Shown here piece by piece: positions 9,001 through 15,369 of a stretch of 31,924 nt of DNA; the first letter of the stretch is position 1, and each line of letters opens with the position of its first letter. The DNA is taken from positions 1 through 31,924 of the IMG/VR virus record IMGVR_UViG_3300032282_005345; one strand, 5' to 3'. The DNA is from a virus. Both the position numbers and the translations under genes were made by a program. Under the pieces are notes generated by a model. The model made no database searches, had not been told where the DNA came from, and was given only the letters and a program-made list of their open reading frames with translations.

Positions 9001-9327
9001 GGGTGTTTGAGTTGGTGTGTCGGTAATAGTTGGGGTTATTGTTGGAGTTCTAGTATTAGAAGGTGTTTGAGTCGGCGTTTGAGTTGGTGGTGGGGTACAA
9101 TCAATTATTTTAATTTTTTCACACCCTAAAGAATCAACAAATATTACCATTACTTGTTGTATCGAATCAAAAATTGTAGATAAATAAAAATAGTCTATTG
9201 GTGGTACGGGTACGGGACCTTCACCATTTATTTGCCCAACATATTGTCTATTGTTTCCGTTTATATCCGCAACATAGACATCTATCGGTGTTTCTCCACT
9301 CGCATTGGTTATTATTATCTCTGTCAT
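1..9327 (-). CDS. Giant multidomain Thr/Pro-linker fibre or adhesin protein (3' end outside window)
   Basis: One frame stays open from an ATG at 9327 to the window edge, giving 3109 codons with no stop seen. The ATG overlaps the TGA of the upstream gene (ATGA), which implies translational coupling. Order by residue: N-domain 1-77; TP linker 78-219; PKD-like domain (WGDG at 261) followed by about 21 BspA/DUF285 units to about 989; linker; unknown domain about 1073-1182 with Cys near both ends; the longest linker to about 1576; a second PKD-like (WGDG at 1610) plus short DUF285 module to about 1820; linker; LamG-like domains at about 1978-2211, 2531-2765 and 2838-3062, separated by linkers. No signal peptide is visible. 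LamG and BspA modules are known binding folds on adhesins. With its place after baseplate genes, I infer a long tail fibre or receptor-binding protein. Exact function and length are unknown. Confidence 0.93.
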   Translation of the reverse strand, partial: MTEIIITNASGETPIDVYVADINGNNRQYVGQINGEGPVPVPPIDYFYLSTIFDSIQQVMVIFVDSLGCEKIKIIDCTPPPTQTPTQTPSNTRTPTITPTITDTPTQTPSITPTISLTVSFTSTHTPTKTSTPPNTPTNTETPPLTPTNTKTPTNTPSNTKTATNTPSITKTPTHTKTQTPSNTATPTNTITSGLSPTPTPTNTQTPTNTATPTQTPYPLDAFVTVWGTQTLSLNGPLTAGSFSITLPLQSNGTYDFVVDWGDGNTNTITGWNQTQKTHTYVASGTYVVKITGTLVGWRFANAGSKLLIRKVLQWGSMKMGNGGNYFDGCTNLSLSDCLDVPDLSETNYLTYGFRNCTSLTTINNGEYWNTSTILHMGGTFLGCVNFNSDITTWDVSNVTNLNETFRDNYEFNQPIGDWNTSSVTTLVRTFSSARVFNQPLSNWNTSNVVNTSYCFYDARKFNGDVSTWDMSKVTQSGYMFCYASDFNQPLNNWDVSNVETMYAKFYAANSFNQPLNSWNVSKVVTMGFMFSHAVNFNQPLNSWNTTSLRQVDNMFEQTQLFNQDLDNWDVSKVYGFEKLFWDAKAFNGKVNSWNTSSIKSLLFTFNGATSFNQPIDNWIVTGVTDMRLAFQNASSFNQSLSSWTTPKLLYITDMFNGATNFNGDISNFCVSGVTSMENVFYNAVNFDQPLSNWERTSPDYSSLKKVTSLKNTFNGAIYFNQPIDNWDISKVTTLNSTFSGATFFNQNINTWNVSGVTNMTATFAGASNFNQPLSGWEISRVTNLDYMFQDATSFNQDLSNWYNKLQIVGTMIAVFRNAKNFNNGGFSGITNWMTRSVTNMDSLFDGAENFNQPISGWDVTYVQNMNNMFRNAKSFNQYIGNWATYYVNTMDNIFDTALNFNQNISTWDFTNVNVYGNFFNNKDDGNYSPTYYDYLLQRWASQNVKTGISINNGFVKYTIDGVMARDILTNPISLGGYGWTIYDGGLNPQSTPTVTPGLTPTVTPTQTKTPTKTPTNTPTNTKTPSNTPTISLTLSLTPTISLTSSVTPTNTDTPTNTPTLSLTKTPTHTPNLQTMCFKYLDWNGAYFYGNLTYTITANAQGTFNGRYYFILPTTGGDTYVFYTPTYNVWFWKTQLSGVDGVVLGGLRPEDNEDKQYTLPIRSTPWSASMLYSLPGECPNVTPSPTRTPTCTIGLTPQPTITPTRTTTATSTITPTNTKTPTNTPSNTSTKTQTPTITDTPTNTPTITDTPTNTPTPTNTQTPTWTPGLTPSNTPTITDTPTQTPTNTQTQTNTPSNTKTSTNTPSNTKTPTNTKTQTPTNTTTPSNTPTKTQTPTISDTPTNTPTNTVTKTSTLTPFLTLSNTPTITETPTNTPTITPTITETPTNTPTNTITPTNTKTSTQTPTNTKTSTNTPTNTKTPTITPTITDTPTNTPTNTKTPTVTPTITDTPTNTPTITDTPTNTPTQTTTPTNTQTSGSPTPTNTPTNTPTTTPTITDTPTNTPTNTPTNTLTPTNTLTPTNTKTSTQTQTNTKTNTQTPTNTKTSTQTPSITPTISDTPTQTPTISLTPSITPTNNIFNSSFITTWNVTTNVVTLPLDLTGTYDFRVYWGDGTSDIITSYNQPEQTHIYTTNGTYTIIINGTLIGWNFENYSSTLKTKILYVNQWGNVNFGNNGGYFKGCTNVQIPASDSPNFSGTTNLREMFSGCFIYNSPNSPSIGTWDVSNVTNMSGMFQNSTQFNSDISNWVVTGVTDLTNFMAGKTSADYSITNYDNLLNGWSSQIVKTGVTANFGSIQYSLTGLVGRNILTGTYLWNITDGGLQVTPTPTKTPTNTKTNTATPSVSPTNTATPSVTPTNTETPSNTPTNTETPTNTATQTVTPSVTPTISITPTNTITPTETPTNTTTPSETPTNTATPTNTQTNTRTSGTQTPTKTPTNTPTNTQTPSNTPTNTTTPTNTETNTQTPTNTQTSVTPTPTLQIISGSAQFDGSNYLSLNYNSGFDQDIAFTYEGWFYFNTGTKGYLWGMDQAGFMRVTWNGNYGGGVGSKRFFVDQAYTGGVIITSTNTFDYETWYHVALTYDGTTTRLFINGSLQGSANVGGSIGTNGLPLIIGADFDAFFNDITGNISNFRIVRGTAVYTTTFTPPTQSFTKTQSANINGNPSAAITGGTQLLLNTFYGSNFLQDNSDNNFTVTNVGGVITSLYEPFTPNPLPSPTPTTTATPTATPTPGLSPTPTPSNTVTSTVTRTQTKTPSNTPTNTQTPSVTPTNTITPTNTPTITDTPTQTPTNTITPTNTKTPTTTSTQTPTEGTKTPTPTITDTPTNTPTNTITPTNTKTSTNTPTNTKTPTITPTITDTPTQTPTNTITPTNTITPTTTSTITQTEGTKTPTPTITDTPTQTPTNTNTPTNTKTSTNTPTNTITPTNTSSNTPTITDTPTSTPTNTITPTNTKTPTNTPTITDTPTNTPTNTPTNTPTNTITPTITDTPTNTPTPTITDTPTNTPSITPSIGSPTPTASSTITPTQTSTITPTLPLISGSAQFNGSNYLSYAYNSGFDQDIAFTYEGWYYFNNTGTYGYLWGMNQSGFMRVTWNGSISGGVGSKRFYVDQAYTGGIVITSTNTFDYQTWYHVALTYDGTTTRLFVNGSLQGSRAGGGSVGTNGLPLVIGADYDVFFNNITGNISNFRIVRGTAVYTTAFTPPTQALTKTQSANSNGNPSAAITGGTALLLNTYYGVNFLQDRSDNNFTATNVGSVVTSLYEPFTPNPLPSPTPTSTQTPTITPTPGLSPTPTSSVTASRTPTKTPTKTPTNTKTPTKTPSNTPTNTITPSNTATPTVTSPILSGSAQYNGGYLTVPYNTGFNQNVAFTYEGFYYFSGFSAGQTYQSLWSMFDDTNFLVLTLNSSYYITLSFSKQNGFIFNSVDTISTNTWYHIALSFDGTTTRLFINGILQGTKSGGGSATGTNNLTIGEHIYYSGELFYGYISNFRIVQGTAVYTTAFTPPTRALTKTQSANSNGNPSAAITGGTALLLNTNYGIYFLNDSSDNNLTVTNVGGVTTSLYEPFTPNPLPTPTPTTTQTPTNTPTPSNTPTNTITPTITDTPTQTPTSTITPT
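145..816 (-). repeat. LamG-like (concanavalin-type jelly roll) domain, copy 3
   Basis: This is the third of three homologous domains in the giant protein, at residues about 2838-3062. It opens with SGSAQYNG and has WYHIALSFDGTTTRLFING, then FRIVQGTAVYTTAFTPPT, and ends with LYEPFTPNPLP. These are hallmarks of LamG-like domains found in phage tail proteins. It is the most divergent copy in its first half, while its last third is nearly the same as copy 2. LamG folds commonly bind glycans, so sugar or surface binding is the inferred role. Confidence 0.85.
1033..1735 (-). repeat. LamG-like domain, copy 2
   Basis: This domain covers residues about 2531-2765 of the giant protein. It contains SGSAQFNGSNYLS, FTYEGWYYF, a GFMRVTWNG strand, WYHVALTYDGTTTRLFVNG and FRIVRGTAVYTTAFTPPT. 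It aligns with copy 1 along its whole length with scattered substitutions, which points to a fairly recent duplication of a domain-plus-linker module. Both copies run into a linker carrying the phrase TPGLSPTPT. Confidence 0.87.
2086..2535 (-). repeat. 225-bp tandem duplication inside a Thr/Pro linker
   Basis: The block 2086-2310 repeats as 2311-2535 at an exact 225-bp (75-codon) offset. Two rare markers keep the same spacing: the ttgaggttttggtattcg stretch at 2091 and 2316, and ttagttccttc at 2171 and 2396. The encoded phrase TEGTKTPTPTITDTPT occurs twice. Divergence between the copies is mostly synonymous or at the variable x position of TPTx. This shows linker growth by in-frame segment duplication. 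Confidence 0.8.
2695..3396 (-). repeat. LamG-like domain, copy 1
   Basis: This domain covers residues about 1978-2211 of the giant protein. It shares with copy 2 the SGSAQF(D/N)GSNYLS opening, the FDQDIAFTYEGW strand, VDQAYTGG, WYHVALTYDGTTTRLF and the closing LYEPFTPNPLPSPTPT. The family is a LamG/ConA-like jelly roll, typical of phage fibres and bacterial adhesins. The ligand cannot be read from the sequence. Confidence 0.87.
3866..4599 (-). repeat. PKD-like plus short BspA/DUF285 module
   Basis: Residues about 1577-1820 of the giant protein. It starts with a beta-rich domain containing YWGDGTSD and HIYTTNGTYTI, followed by about three DUF285-type units (MFSGC, WDVSNVTNMSGMFQN, FNSDISNW). 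It closes with a cap: YDNLLNGW, then VKTG, then ITDGGL. The same head and cap bracket the long array at 6361-8669, so the two are paralogous modules that differ mainly in repeat number. Confidence 0.82.
4600..5780 (-). repeat. Longest Thr/Pro TPTx linker array (12-bp period)
   Basis: About 393 codons of TPTx units (x mostly N, I, K, S, Q or D) with no globular interruption. On the plus strand it is a nearly pure T/G tract with a 12-base period around ttggtgt. Thr codons depend on position: ACA before Pro and mostly ACT after it. The encoded chain should be extended and flexible, acting as a spacer. Related arrays lie at about 1-141, 820-1032, 1740-2694, 3400-3865, 6114-6360 and 8672-9096. Confidence 0.9.
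5780..6111 (-). other. Unidentified Cys-bounded globular domain between linkers
   Basis: Residues about 1073-1182 of the giant protein, between TP linkers. It begins with CFKYLDWNG, has an aromatic-rich core (FYGNLTYTI, GRYYFILP, VFYTP, VWFWKTQL) and ends with LPGEC, so a terminal disulfide is possible. I do not recognise the family. The beta-rich, aromatic composition suggests another small binding module. Confidence 0.7.
6361..8669 (-). repeat. PKD-like head plus about 21 BspA/DUF285 leucine-rich-type repeats
   Basis: Residues about 220-989 of the giant protein. The head has VDWGDGNTN and THTYVASGTYVV, PKD-like. About 21 units of roughly 25 residues follow, with the pattern FNQPLxxWxxSxVxxMxxMFxxAxx; variants include FNGDVSTW, FNQDLDNW and FDQPLSNW. 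This is the DUF285/BspA-type repeat of bacterial surface proteins. The array ends with a cap (YDYLLQRW, VKTG, IYDGGL). Units differ in sequence but hardly in length, forming one solenoid likely used for surface or protein binding. Confidence 0.88.
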
Positions 9328-11462
9328 GAACTACACTTAATATCATAGTCAATTACCAAATCTGCCTTAATATTTTCGTAGGTCAAATTAGTGTTATTTT
9401 TATTCGATAAAATTGTTATTTTATTATCTATCTCATCTATAATTACTTCATCTATACCAATTATTCCTAATAATAATTGTCTTAATGAGTCGTACCATAA
9501 ATTATCTGTTGGTACTACGGTAAGTGATGTTGTTGTGAAAAATTCTTCAGAAACTTCTATACCAACAGGTATAATACTAACCTTAGCGGTAAACGTTGCG
9601 GATACAAGTTCACAACCACTATTTTCAGTTATTAATTCTTGATACCCATCATTTAACATTTCAAGTAAACCAAACTTATTTTCTTTTTGTACATCAAATG
9701 AATTGTAATCCATTATAAATGTTTCATATGAAACATAATTTTTATTTCCGGTTAAAGTTACTTCTCCACTATATGAAGAATTGTTATTATCAACTACCGT
9801 TAATGAGTATGTACCTGCAGTTAATCCTGTAACCGTAATACTTTGAGGGTTTCCCGATATATTATCCGACCAATAAAACTGAAATGGTGCAATTCCGGAA
9901 GTAATAAATGCGGTAATTTGTCCTTCATTACTACTAACTTTTTCACTACTCATAAGTGAAAAAACTACTGGTTCCACATAATCAAGAAAAACATTTTTTG
10001 ATTGACTACATCCAAAATTGTCAACAACTTTAACTACATGTAATCCTTCAGATATATTTGTAAATGTAAATGCAGTTAAAACCGTATTTGTTAACACATT
10101 AATATCATCTATAATATAATTAAAAGGTGATTCACCTCCCTCAGACATAACAACATTAATAATACCATTGTTTTGTCCAAATGTTGTACCTGTTGTTTGT
10201 ACATCAATGGTAAATTTATCTTCAGTAATTAAAATAATTTCCTCAATGTATGAACAACCATTTTCATTTTGAACTGCAACTGAATATGTTCCCGCAGATA
10301 AATTAGAAAAAACATAAATATTACTTGGTAAGGTAACAACAGATGAGGTGGAATCAGGATATATTAAAGTATATGTATAAAGATTATTACTACCATTAAC
10401 GTTAATGGTTATTGAACCGTCTGTACTTGAACATGTCGAATTTTTTGCGAGGACACTTACCGAATATATTCCGCCGGGTTGTTGTAAATTTGTTGATACA
10501 TTTAATCTACATAGTGCAGCATCTGTTACATTAAACGAATAAATACCACTACTTAACCCTGAATAAACTAATGTTCTTAAATATGAAATTTCATTATATC
10601 CTGTTGATGCTGAATAATAAAATGGTGGAGTTCCTCCTGTTATCTCTAAGATTATTTCCCCATTATTTGACAAACAACTTGGTTGTGTTAATATAAAATT
10701 ACCAAAACCTAACAATTCAACATCAGTAATAACCGCATCTTTAGTTAACGAACAATTTAAATTATCAATAACATTTACGGAATAAGCACCGGTTGTTAAC
10801 CCTGTTATAGTGTTTCCTGTTTCTCCATTACTCCAAAGATAAGTATATGGTGGTGAGCCGGTAATTCCGGTAATATAAATTTTACCTAAATTTGTATTAC
10901 CGCAAGAAGAGTTTGGTACAACCCATAACCCAAAATCAAGAGGTACTGTTTGTTCAATTAAAAAATTTTCACTTCTACCACTACAACCGGAATCGTCTCT
11001 TACAATTGAATAATATGTACCAGCACTTAAACTATCGTATATATAGGTTTGAGATGCTGTGGTAGAACTACTAACTAAACTATCATTTGAATCATATATA
11101 TAAAAATTATTTGTTAAATAATTTGAATTAGTCGAAACACTAACAATTCCATTATTCAACCCACAAGTTGTTGCACTAATTGAATCAATATTACAACATG
11201 TTTGATATGGAACATAAGCTAAAACAGGTACTGATTGATTTGGTGTTGAACTATCTATAATAGATATTGTATAGTTACCGGTGTATAAATTTTCTCTTAA
11301 AGATGTTTCTCCCGATGTTACTATGTAATCAGAACCTAAATTGGGTTCCAGCCATTGTATTATAAATGGTGGTTCTCCGTCAGTCGGATAAACACTAACT
11401 TTACCCGAACCCGTTTGAGAACAATCTCCCGTTATTGATAATACGTAATTTATAGTTGCCAT
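9324..11462 (-). CDS. SprB-like repeat virion protein, probable fibre adaptor
   Basis: 712 aa. Residues 1 to about 585 form about seven repeats of 75-90 residues. Each has a Cys near the start, an N(N/D)G turn, PPYTYLWSNG-like strands, a LTTGAYSVNVID-like strand and a closing Cys (for example around SCGNTNLGKIYI and PSCLSNNGEIIL). This is the SprB repeat pattern, best known from Bacteroidota surface adhesins. Repeats 6 and 7 lose some cysteines. Residues about 590-712 are a different C-terminal domain. The start lies 3 bases from the preceding gene, and the TGA overlaps the ATG of the giant gene, so the two products are probably made together. I infer a rod-like link between baseplate and giant fibre; an independent adhesin is possible. 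Confidence 0.85.
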   Translation of the reverse strand: MATINYVLSITGDCSQTGSGKVSVYPTDGEPPFIIQWLEPNLGSDYIVTSGETSLRENLYTGNYTISIIDSSTPNQSVPVLAYVPYQTCCNIDSISATTCGLNNGIVSVSTNSNYLTNNFYIYDSNDSLVSSSTTASQTYIYDSLSAGTYYSIVRDDSGCSGRSENFLIEQTVPLDFGLWVVPNSSCGNTNLGKIYITGITGSPPYTYLWSNGETGNTITGLTTGAYSVNVIDNLNCSLTKDAVITDVELLGFGNFILTQPSCLSNNGEIILEITGGTPPFYYSASTGYNEISYLRTLVYSGLSSGIYSFNVTDAALCRLNVSTNLQQPGGIYSVSVLAKNSTCSSTDGSITINVNGSNNLYTYTLIYPDSTSSVVTLPSNIYVFSNLSAGTYSVAVQNENGCSYIEEIILITEDKFTIDVQTTGTTFGQNNGIINVVMSEGGESPFNYIIDDINVLTNTVLTAFTFTNISEGLHVVKVVDNFGCSQSKNVFLDYVEPVVFSLMSSEKVSSNEGQITAFITSGIAPFQFYWSDNISGNPQSITVTGLTAGTYSLTVVDNNNSSYSGEVTLTGNKNYVSYETFIMDYNSFDVQKENKFGLLEMLNDGYQELITENSGCELVSATFTAKVSIIPVGIEVSEEFFTTTSLTVVPTDNLWYDSLRQLLLGIIGIDEVIIDEIDNKITILSNKNNTNLTYENIKADLVIDYDIKCSS

Positions 11463-11465
11463 TTA

Positions 11466-14438
11466 TTAAATTGAATTTACATTTAACTGTATTCCAACAT
11501 TAAGTGTTAAATTTTGATTTAAATTTTGTCCACTTGATGCTAATGTTGTAATTGTTAAATTATCACCATTTAGGAAATAATTTAAATTATATTGAATAAT
11601 ACTTGGTAAATTATTATTTAAAGCAACCCTCCAATCATTATTAGTTGGGACATCGTTAGGTCCGTGCCCCGTATAGAATAATGCTTGAATTAATATTTGG
11701 TTACCCAACCTTAAATCCACATACCATTTTGACTCAAGTGAATTATAATTCAATTGATTGTTTAAAATTTGGTTAGTGGTTGCTAACGCATTTAACCTAT
11801 TATTCAATATCCCACTGAAACTTGTAACACCCACATTATTATTCCAAGGAAAAATGTTAAGTGAAACACGTCTCGAATTTTGAGAATTTATAAAAATTGT
11901 TGATGTTATACTACATGGTGTTGCTGGTGTAACATTTGACAATACTTGACATCCTCTTTGTCTTCTATATGGGAATTTTTGTTTGTGTAAAACTGAATTC
12001 TCATATTTAATTCCCCCTTGCCAAATTGTTGTTGCCGGAATCATCTGATCAACCAACTTCATCCAAGAAGGATTTATACCTAAAGAATAATCAATTAATT
12101 TTTGATATGTATACTTATTATTAGGTAATCCTTCCTCAACTTCAGATAAAATATATTTCCACCATAAAGATTGTAATGTAGGATATCCTCCGGTTTTACC
12201 ATCCGTAATATATAAACGATTTCTTACGTTTATCATATTTTGCCAAAAAGTTTGAGAAAATTCAAAAAAAGTTTTTTTGTTTGGTTCGGGATTAATAAAT
12301 GTTGAATCAACTCCTCCAGGTTGTGGGTAATTTATTGTTAATCCGCTATTGGGTATAGGATAGTTATATTTAACCGATTCATCCCAAACGTCATAAACCA
12401 AACCTTGTCCGGGATTAATAAATAAATCAACATTTTTTACATTGATTACTAATTTCTCATCTTCAACAAAATAATAAGCATTATAATTACCTTGTGTTGA
12501 AACTCTAAGTTTATTATCTGTTGATAACCAAGATTTATTATTATCAATTATTTTTTCAATATTAAACCCATGATCCATGTAAGGAAATTTGGTGTAAATG
12601 TCCAAATAATCCTGTCCATAAGTAAATGGTTTCAATTGTGTTTGTATTGAATAGTTTTGATTTACGTATACGTTTCCTGTTATTTGTACTTGTTCAGGAC
12701 TTCTGTGAGATGGTGTTGATTCGTACCACCCAGCACCTTTTTGGAAAAACATTGAATTAGTTTCTATTGGAGATTTTGGATAACCTTCCAAATCAATCGG
12801 ATAATTTGATAAACTTACCGAAACATCTTCATATATTGATTGATTAGTAATTCCTGTGTATGTTTTACCCTTTAATCTAAAAATATTACCCGGATCATAT
12901 TGAGGAACTTCATCCACATATGTTCCACCGGAAATCTTTGAAAAAGAATTATAAAATTTTTCAATATCAATTTTATTATCCGCAATGTATATGTGTTCAT
13001 TATATTCAAGAATAGATTCCGGTATACCAATTAAATTTAAAACAAATTCAACAGATCTTCTTGTACCTTTAGATTTAAAAATATACGCAGAATTTAATAT
13101 TAAATTTCTATAAAACGCATAGTTTAATTCTGTCGGTGTTAATGCCTTTGCATAACCGGGATATACATTTTTTGCACCATTACCAAAAATGGTTGATAAG
13201 TAATCTTCATTAACAATAGGAGAGAAATTAGAGTTCCACCCTAACGTCTGTGCTAAATTTACTAATAATTCGTTTGGTATATCATTTTCAGGGTTATAGT
13301 TAACCGAATTAATGTACGCCAACCCATCAATATATTTTTTTATTTCATCAAAACTTCTACCATATAATTGTAATACCTTTTCAACCTTTCTACCTAAAGT
13401 GTCAAAATCTTTTAAAGAATCAGATGTCAAAAATCTTGAAATTAAATTTGTTTTAAATGAATCTAAATTTTCTGCAATATCTTGTAATGATTGTAGATAA
13501 TCATCAAATTGTTGTGATCTAATGTCTAAATTCCACACACCATCTTTTTGCCACGTTACCGGTAAATATTGAGTGTAAAATTGTCCGTATTCATTTTGTT
13601 GTGGTACTTGGAATACTGCAGTATAAATTGGTTGTATTAATCGATTTAAAAGAAATTGTTCTATTTCATCAAAATTTTCAGTAAACACTTTATCAACAAC
13701 ATAATCGTTAGGTCTAATGTTAAAATCAACGTTTGATGTTGTTGCCGTTGTACCAAATGGAGTACCTGAAACATAAAAAGAAATATACCCACTTGTTAAG
13801 GTATCTGATGGTTTAAACGATAAAACTTTGTACTCGTTTTCACCGATTACAATTGCATAATCCGAATATGTGTTAAAAAGATTTCTATACTTTGAAACTT
13901 CATTATCACTAACATTTTGATTAGTTGTCGCACTTAATGAATAATCAATACCAAATGGGTTATTAATTCTATTAACATTTACCTCAAAATATGTTTCATT
14001 TTCAACTTGATCGTATGAAATATTTACCGCAGTATCTCCTGTGGTAAAATCCGTCATAGTAAATAAAACATCAATTGATGCTGGAAAATAATTAATTATT
14101 TTTGTTACAGACACACTCAACCTTTTCGCAAAAGAACCATACATTGAAAAATTTAAAGGTTGTGAAATATCATATTGTGGGTATACTCTAAATTGTTCCG
14201 ATAAAACACTACTCTGAACTAAATTATCAATATTTAAATCCTCTAAATTTACTGGTTCAGCAAACTCACCAACGTTGAACTTCCTATTAACTTTTTCAAC
14301 AATTCCGGTTCTAAACTCAAAGTTCGCTTGCGTAAGTCCTCCACCATCTACGATTTGTAGTCCTACAATGTTGTCCGAAAAAGTTCCAGCACCATTTCCA
14401 GGTCTTGGTGGGTAAAAATATTTTTTAATTGTTGCCAT
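11466..14438 (-). CDS. Baseplate or tail protein with tail-protein-I-like core
   Basis: 990 aa. The N-terminal 300 residues look beta-rich (MATIKKYFYPPRPGNGAGTF, then a FEFRTGIVEKVNRKF segment). The central region has helices typical of P2 gpI-like tail proteins: TQYLPVTWQ, IRSQQFDDYLQSLQDIAENL, LLVNLAQTLGW and FKSKGTRRSVEFVLNLIGIP. The KGT plus short hydrophobic helix is the most family-like motif. The C-terminal third is beta-rich. Its start shares one base with the stop of the 302-aa gene (TAATG). In the family, such proteins join the wedge to fibres; that fits its position just before the SprB-repeat and giant fibre genes. The assignment to Tail_P2_I is by motif only. Confidence 0.65.
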   Translation of the reverse strand: MATIKKYFYPPRPGNGAGTFSDNIVGLQIVDGGGLTQANFEFRTGIVEKVNRKFNVGEFAEPVNLEDLNIDNLVQSSVLSEQFRVYPQYDISQPLNFSMYGSFAKRLSVSVTKIINYFPASIDVLFTMTDFTTGDTAVNISYDQVENETYFEVNVNRINNPFGIDYSLSATTNQNVSDNEVSKYRNLFNTYSDYAIVIGENEYKVLSFKPSDTLTSGYISFYVSGTPFGTTATTSNVDFNIRPNDYVVDKVFTENFDEIEQFLLNRLIQPIYTAVFQVPQQNEYGQFYTQYLPVTWQKDGVWNLDIRSQQFDDYLQSLQDIAENLDSFKTNLISRFLTSDSLKDFDTLGRKVEKVLQLYGRSFDEIKKYIDGLAYINSVNYNPENDIPNELLVNLAQTLGWNSNFSPIVNEDYLSTIFGNGAKNVYPGYAKALTPTELNYAFYRNLILNSAYIFKSKGTRRSVEFVLNLIGIPESILEYNEHIYIADNKIDIEKFYNSFSKISGGTYVDEVPQYDPGNIFRLKGKTYTGITNQSIYEDVSVSLSNYPIDLEGYPKSPIETNSMFFQKGAGWYESTPSHRSPEQVQITGNVYVNQNYSIQTQLKPFTYGQDYLDIYTKFPYMDHGFNIEKIIDNNKSWLSTDNKLRVSTQGNYNAYYFVEDEKLVINVKNVDLFINPGQGLVYDVWDESVKYNYPIPNSGLTINYPQPGGVDSTFINPEPNKKTFFEFSQTFWQNMINVRNRLYITDGKTGGYPTLQSLWWKYILSEVEEGLPNNKYTYQKLIDYSLGINPSWMKLVDQMIPATTIWQGGIKYENSVLHKQKFPYRRQRGCQVLSNVTPATPCSITSTIFINSQNSRRVSLNIFPWNNNVGVTSFSGILNNRLNALATTNQILNNQLNYNSLESKWYVDLRLGNQILIQALFYTGHGPNDVPTNNDWRVALNNNLPSIIQYNLNYFLNGDNLTITTLASSGQNLNQNLTLNVGIQLNVNSI

Positions 14439-15346
14439 TAACTTACGATGTTATTAAAGTTTTTACTAAAGTCTATGTTATTATTTCTATCTTGTCTAAC
14501 TTCATACAATAATGAATTAAACTGATCTCTAATTTCAAATAAGTTATATTGTTTAAATATGTTATTATTTGAATCATAAAGTGTGTAAATTCCATCATCA
14601 ATTGATTTAGTTTGGTTACCTAATAATGCAATCGCAAGTGAAGATGTATCATACTCAACCATTTCAATATCAACTGTTATTGGATTAAAAAAAGTATTTG
14701 ATATTACAATACTCTGATCCGGTTGTCCAATAAATGGAGTTGAGTTTGGTTTATTAGTTGGAGATGAAGATGGAGACAATGTTAAAAACATCAAATTTGA
14801 ATTTCCATCGACATATCTATATCTTATAGATTTTTGAGTTGTATTTGTTTGGTTTGTCACCACAGGTTCACAAAAAAAACATGATGTAACAATTCTAAAA
14901 AAATTGGTTATTTTTGAACCATCATTGTTTAAATATTCAATTCTAAACCCAACCAACCCTTGTGGAACAAACTTATTAATATATTGAGAAGGTACGTTTG
15001 ATAAATCAATTACAATACCTTTAACATTTGGTAAAGCACTTAACACACCACAATCAGTTATTTTAGTTCTTATTTCAGCAGGTCTTATATATAAAGTATA
15101 AAATCCGATCGCATTAAATTCATTTGCGGGTAATGTTAAATTATATAACCCACCCAAAATCTCAACCCCCGAGTTACCTCCGGTTTGACTATTATTAAAA
15201 TAAGGTTTTAATATTGTGGGTGCATCCAACTTTTTTAACACGAAATCACTCGTCACATCCCTTGTAGGGGTATAATTCATTATTATTTCAACATCTTCAG
15301 GACTAACATCCGCACTCCTTAAAGTACCATAAGTTCCAATTGCCAT
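14438..15346 (-). CDS. Virion (baseplate-region) protein, function unknown
   Basis: 302 aa. It begins MAIGTYGTLRSADVSPEDVEI with a NYTPTRD segment nearby. Most of the chain is beta-rich with many Asn, Thr and Ser residues, and SCFFCEP is a possible metal or disulfide site near the middle. No transmembrane or signal segment is seen. A start codon at 15346 is preceded by an A/T leader without Shine-Dalgarno sequence. The gene lies in the tight late run between the 362-aa and 990-aa genes, so a structural role in the tail tip is inferred. I cannot name a family. Confidence 0.8.
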   Translation of the reverse strand: MAIGTYGTLRSADVSPEDVEIIMNYTPTRDVTSDFVLKKLDAPTILKPYFNNSQTGGNSGVEILGGLYNLTLPANEFNAIGFYTLYIRPAEIRTKITDCGVLSALPNVKGIVIDLSNVPSQYINKFVPQGLVGFRIEYLNNDGSKITNFFRIVTSCFFCEPVVTNQTNTTQKSIRYRYVDGNSNLMFLTLSPSSSPTNKPNSTPFIGQPDQSIVISNTFFNPITVDIEMVEYDTSSLAIALLGNQTKSIDDGIYTLYDSNNNIFKQYNLFEIRDQFNSLLYEVRQDRNNNIDFSKNFNNIVS

Positions 15347-15369
15347 AATTTCATTTTATTATAAATAGT

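Noticed and set aside
1-9096. CRISPR array suggested by dense short repeats
   Set aside because: The repeats are 12-base units without distinct spacers, in phase with a coding frame; no cas genes are present.
1-9096. Bacteroidota-type O-glycosylation sites, D(S/T)(A/I/L/V/M/T), in the linkers
   Set aside because: The recurrent phrase is DTP, and Pro is not allowed at the third position of the known motif.
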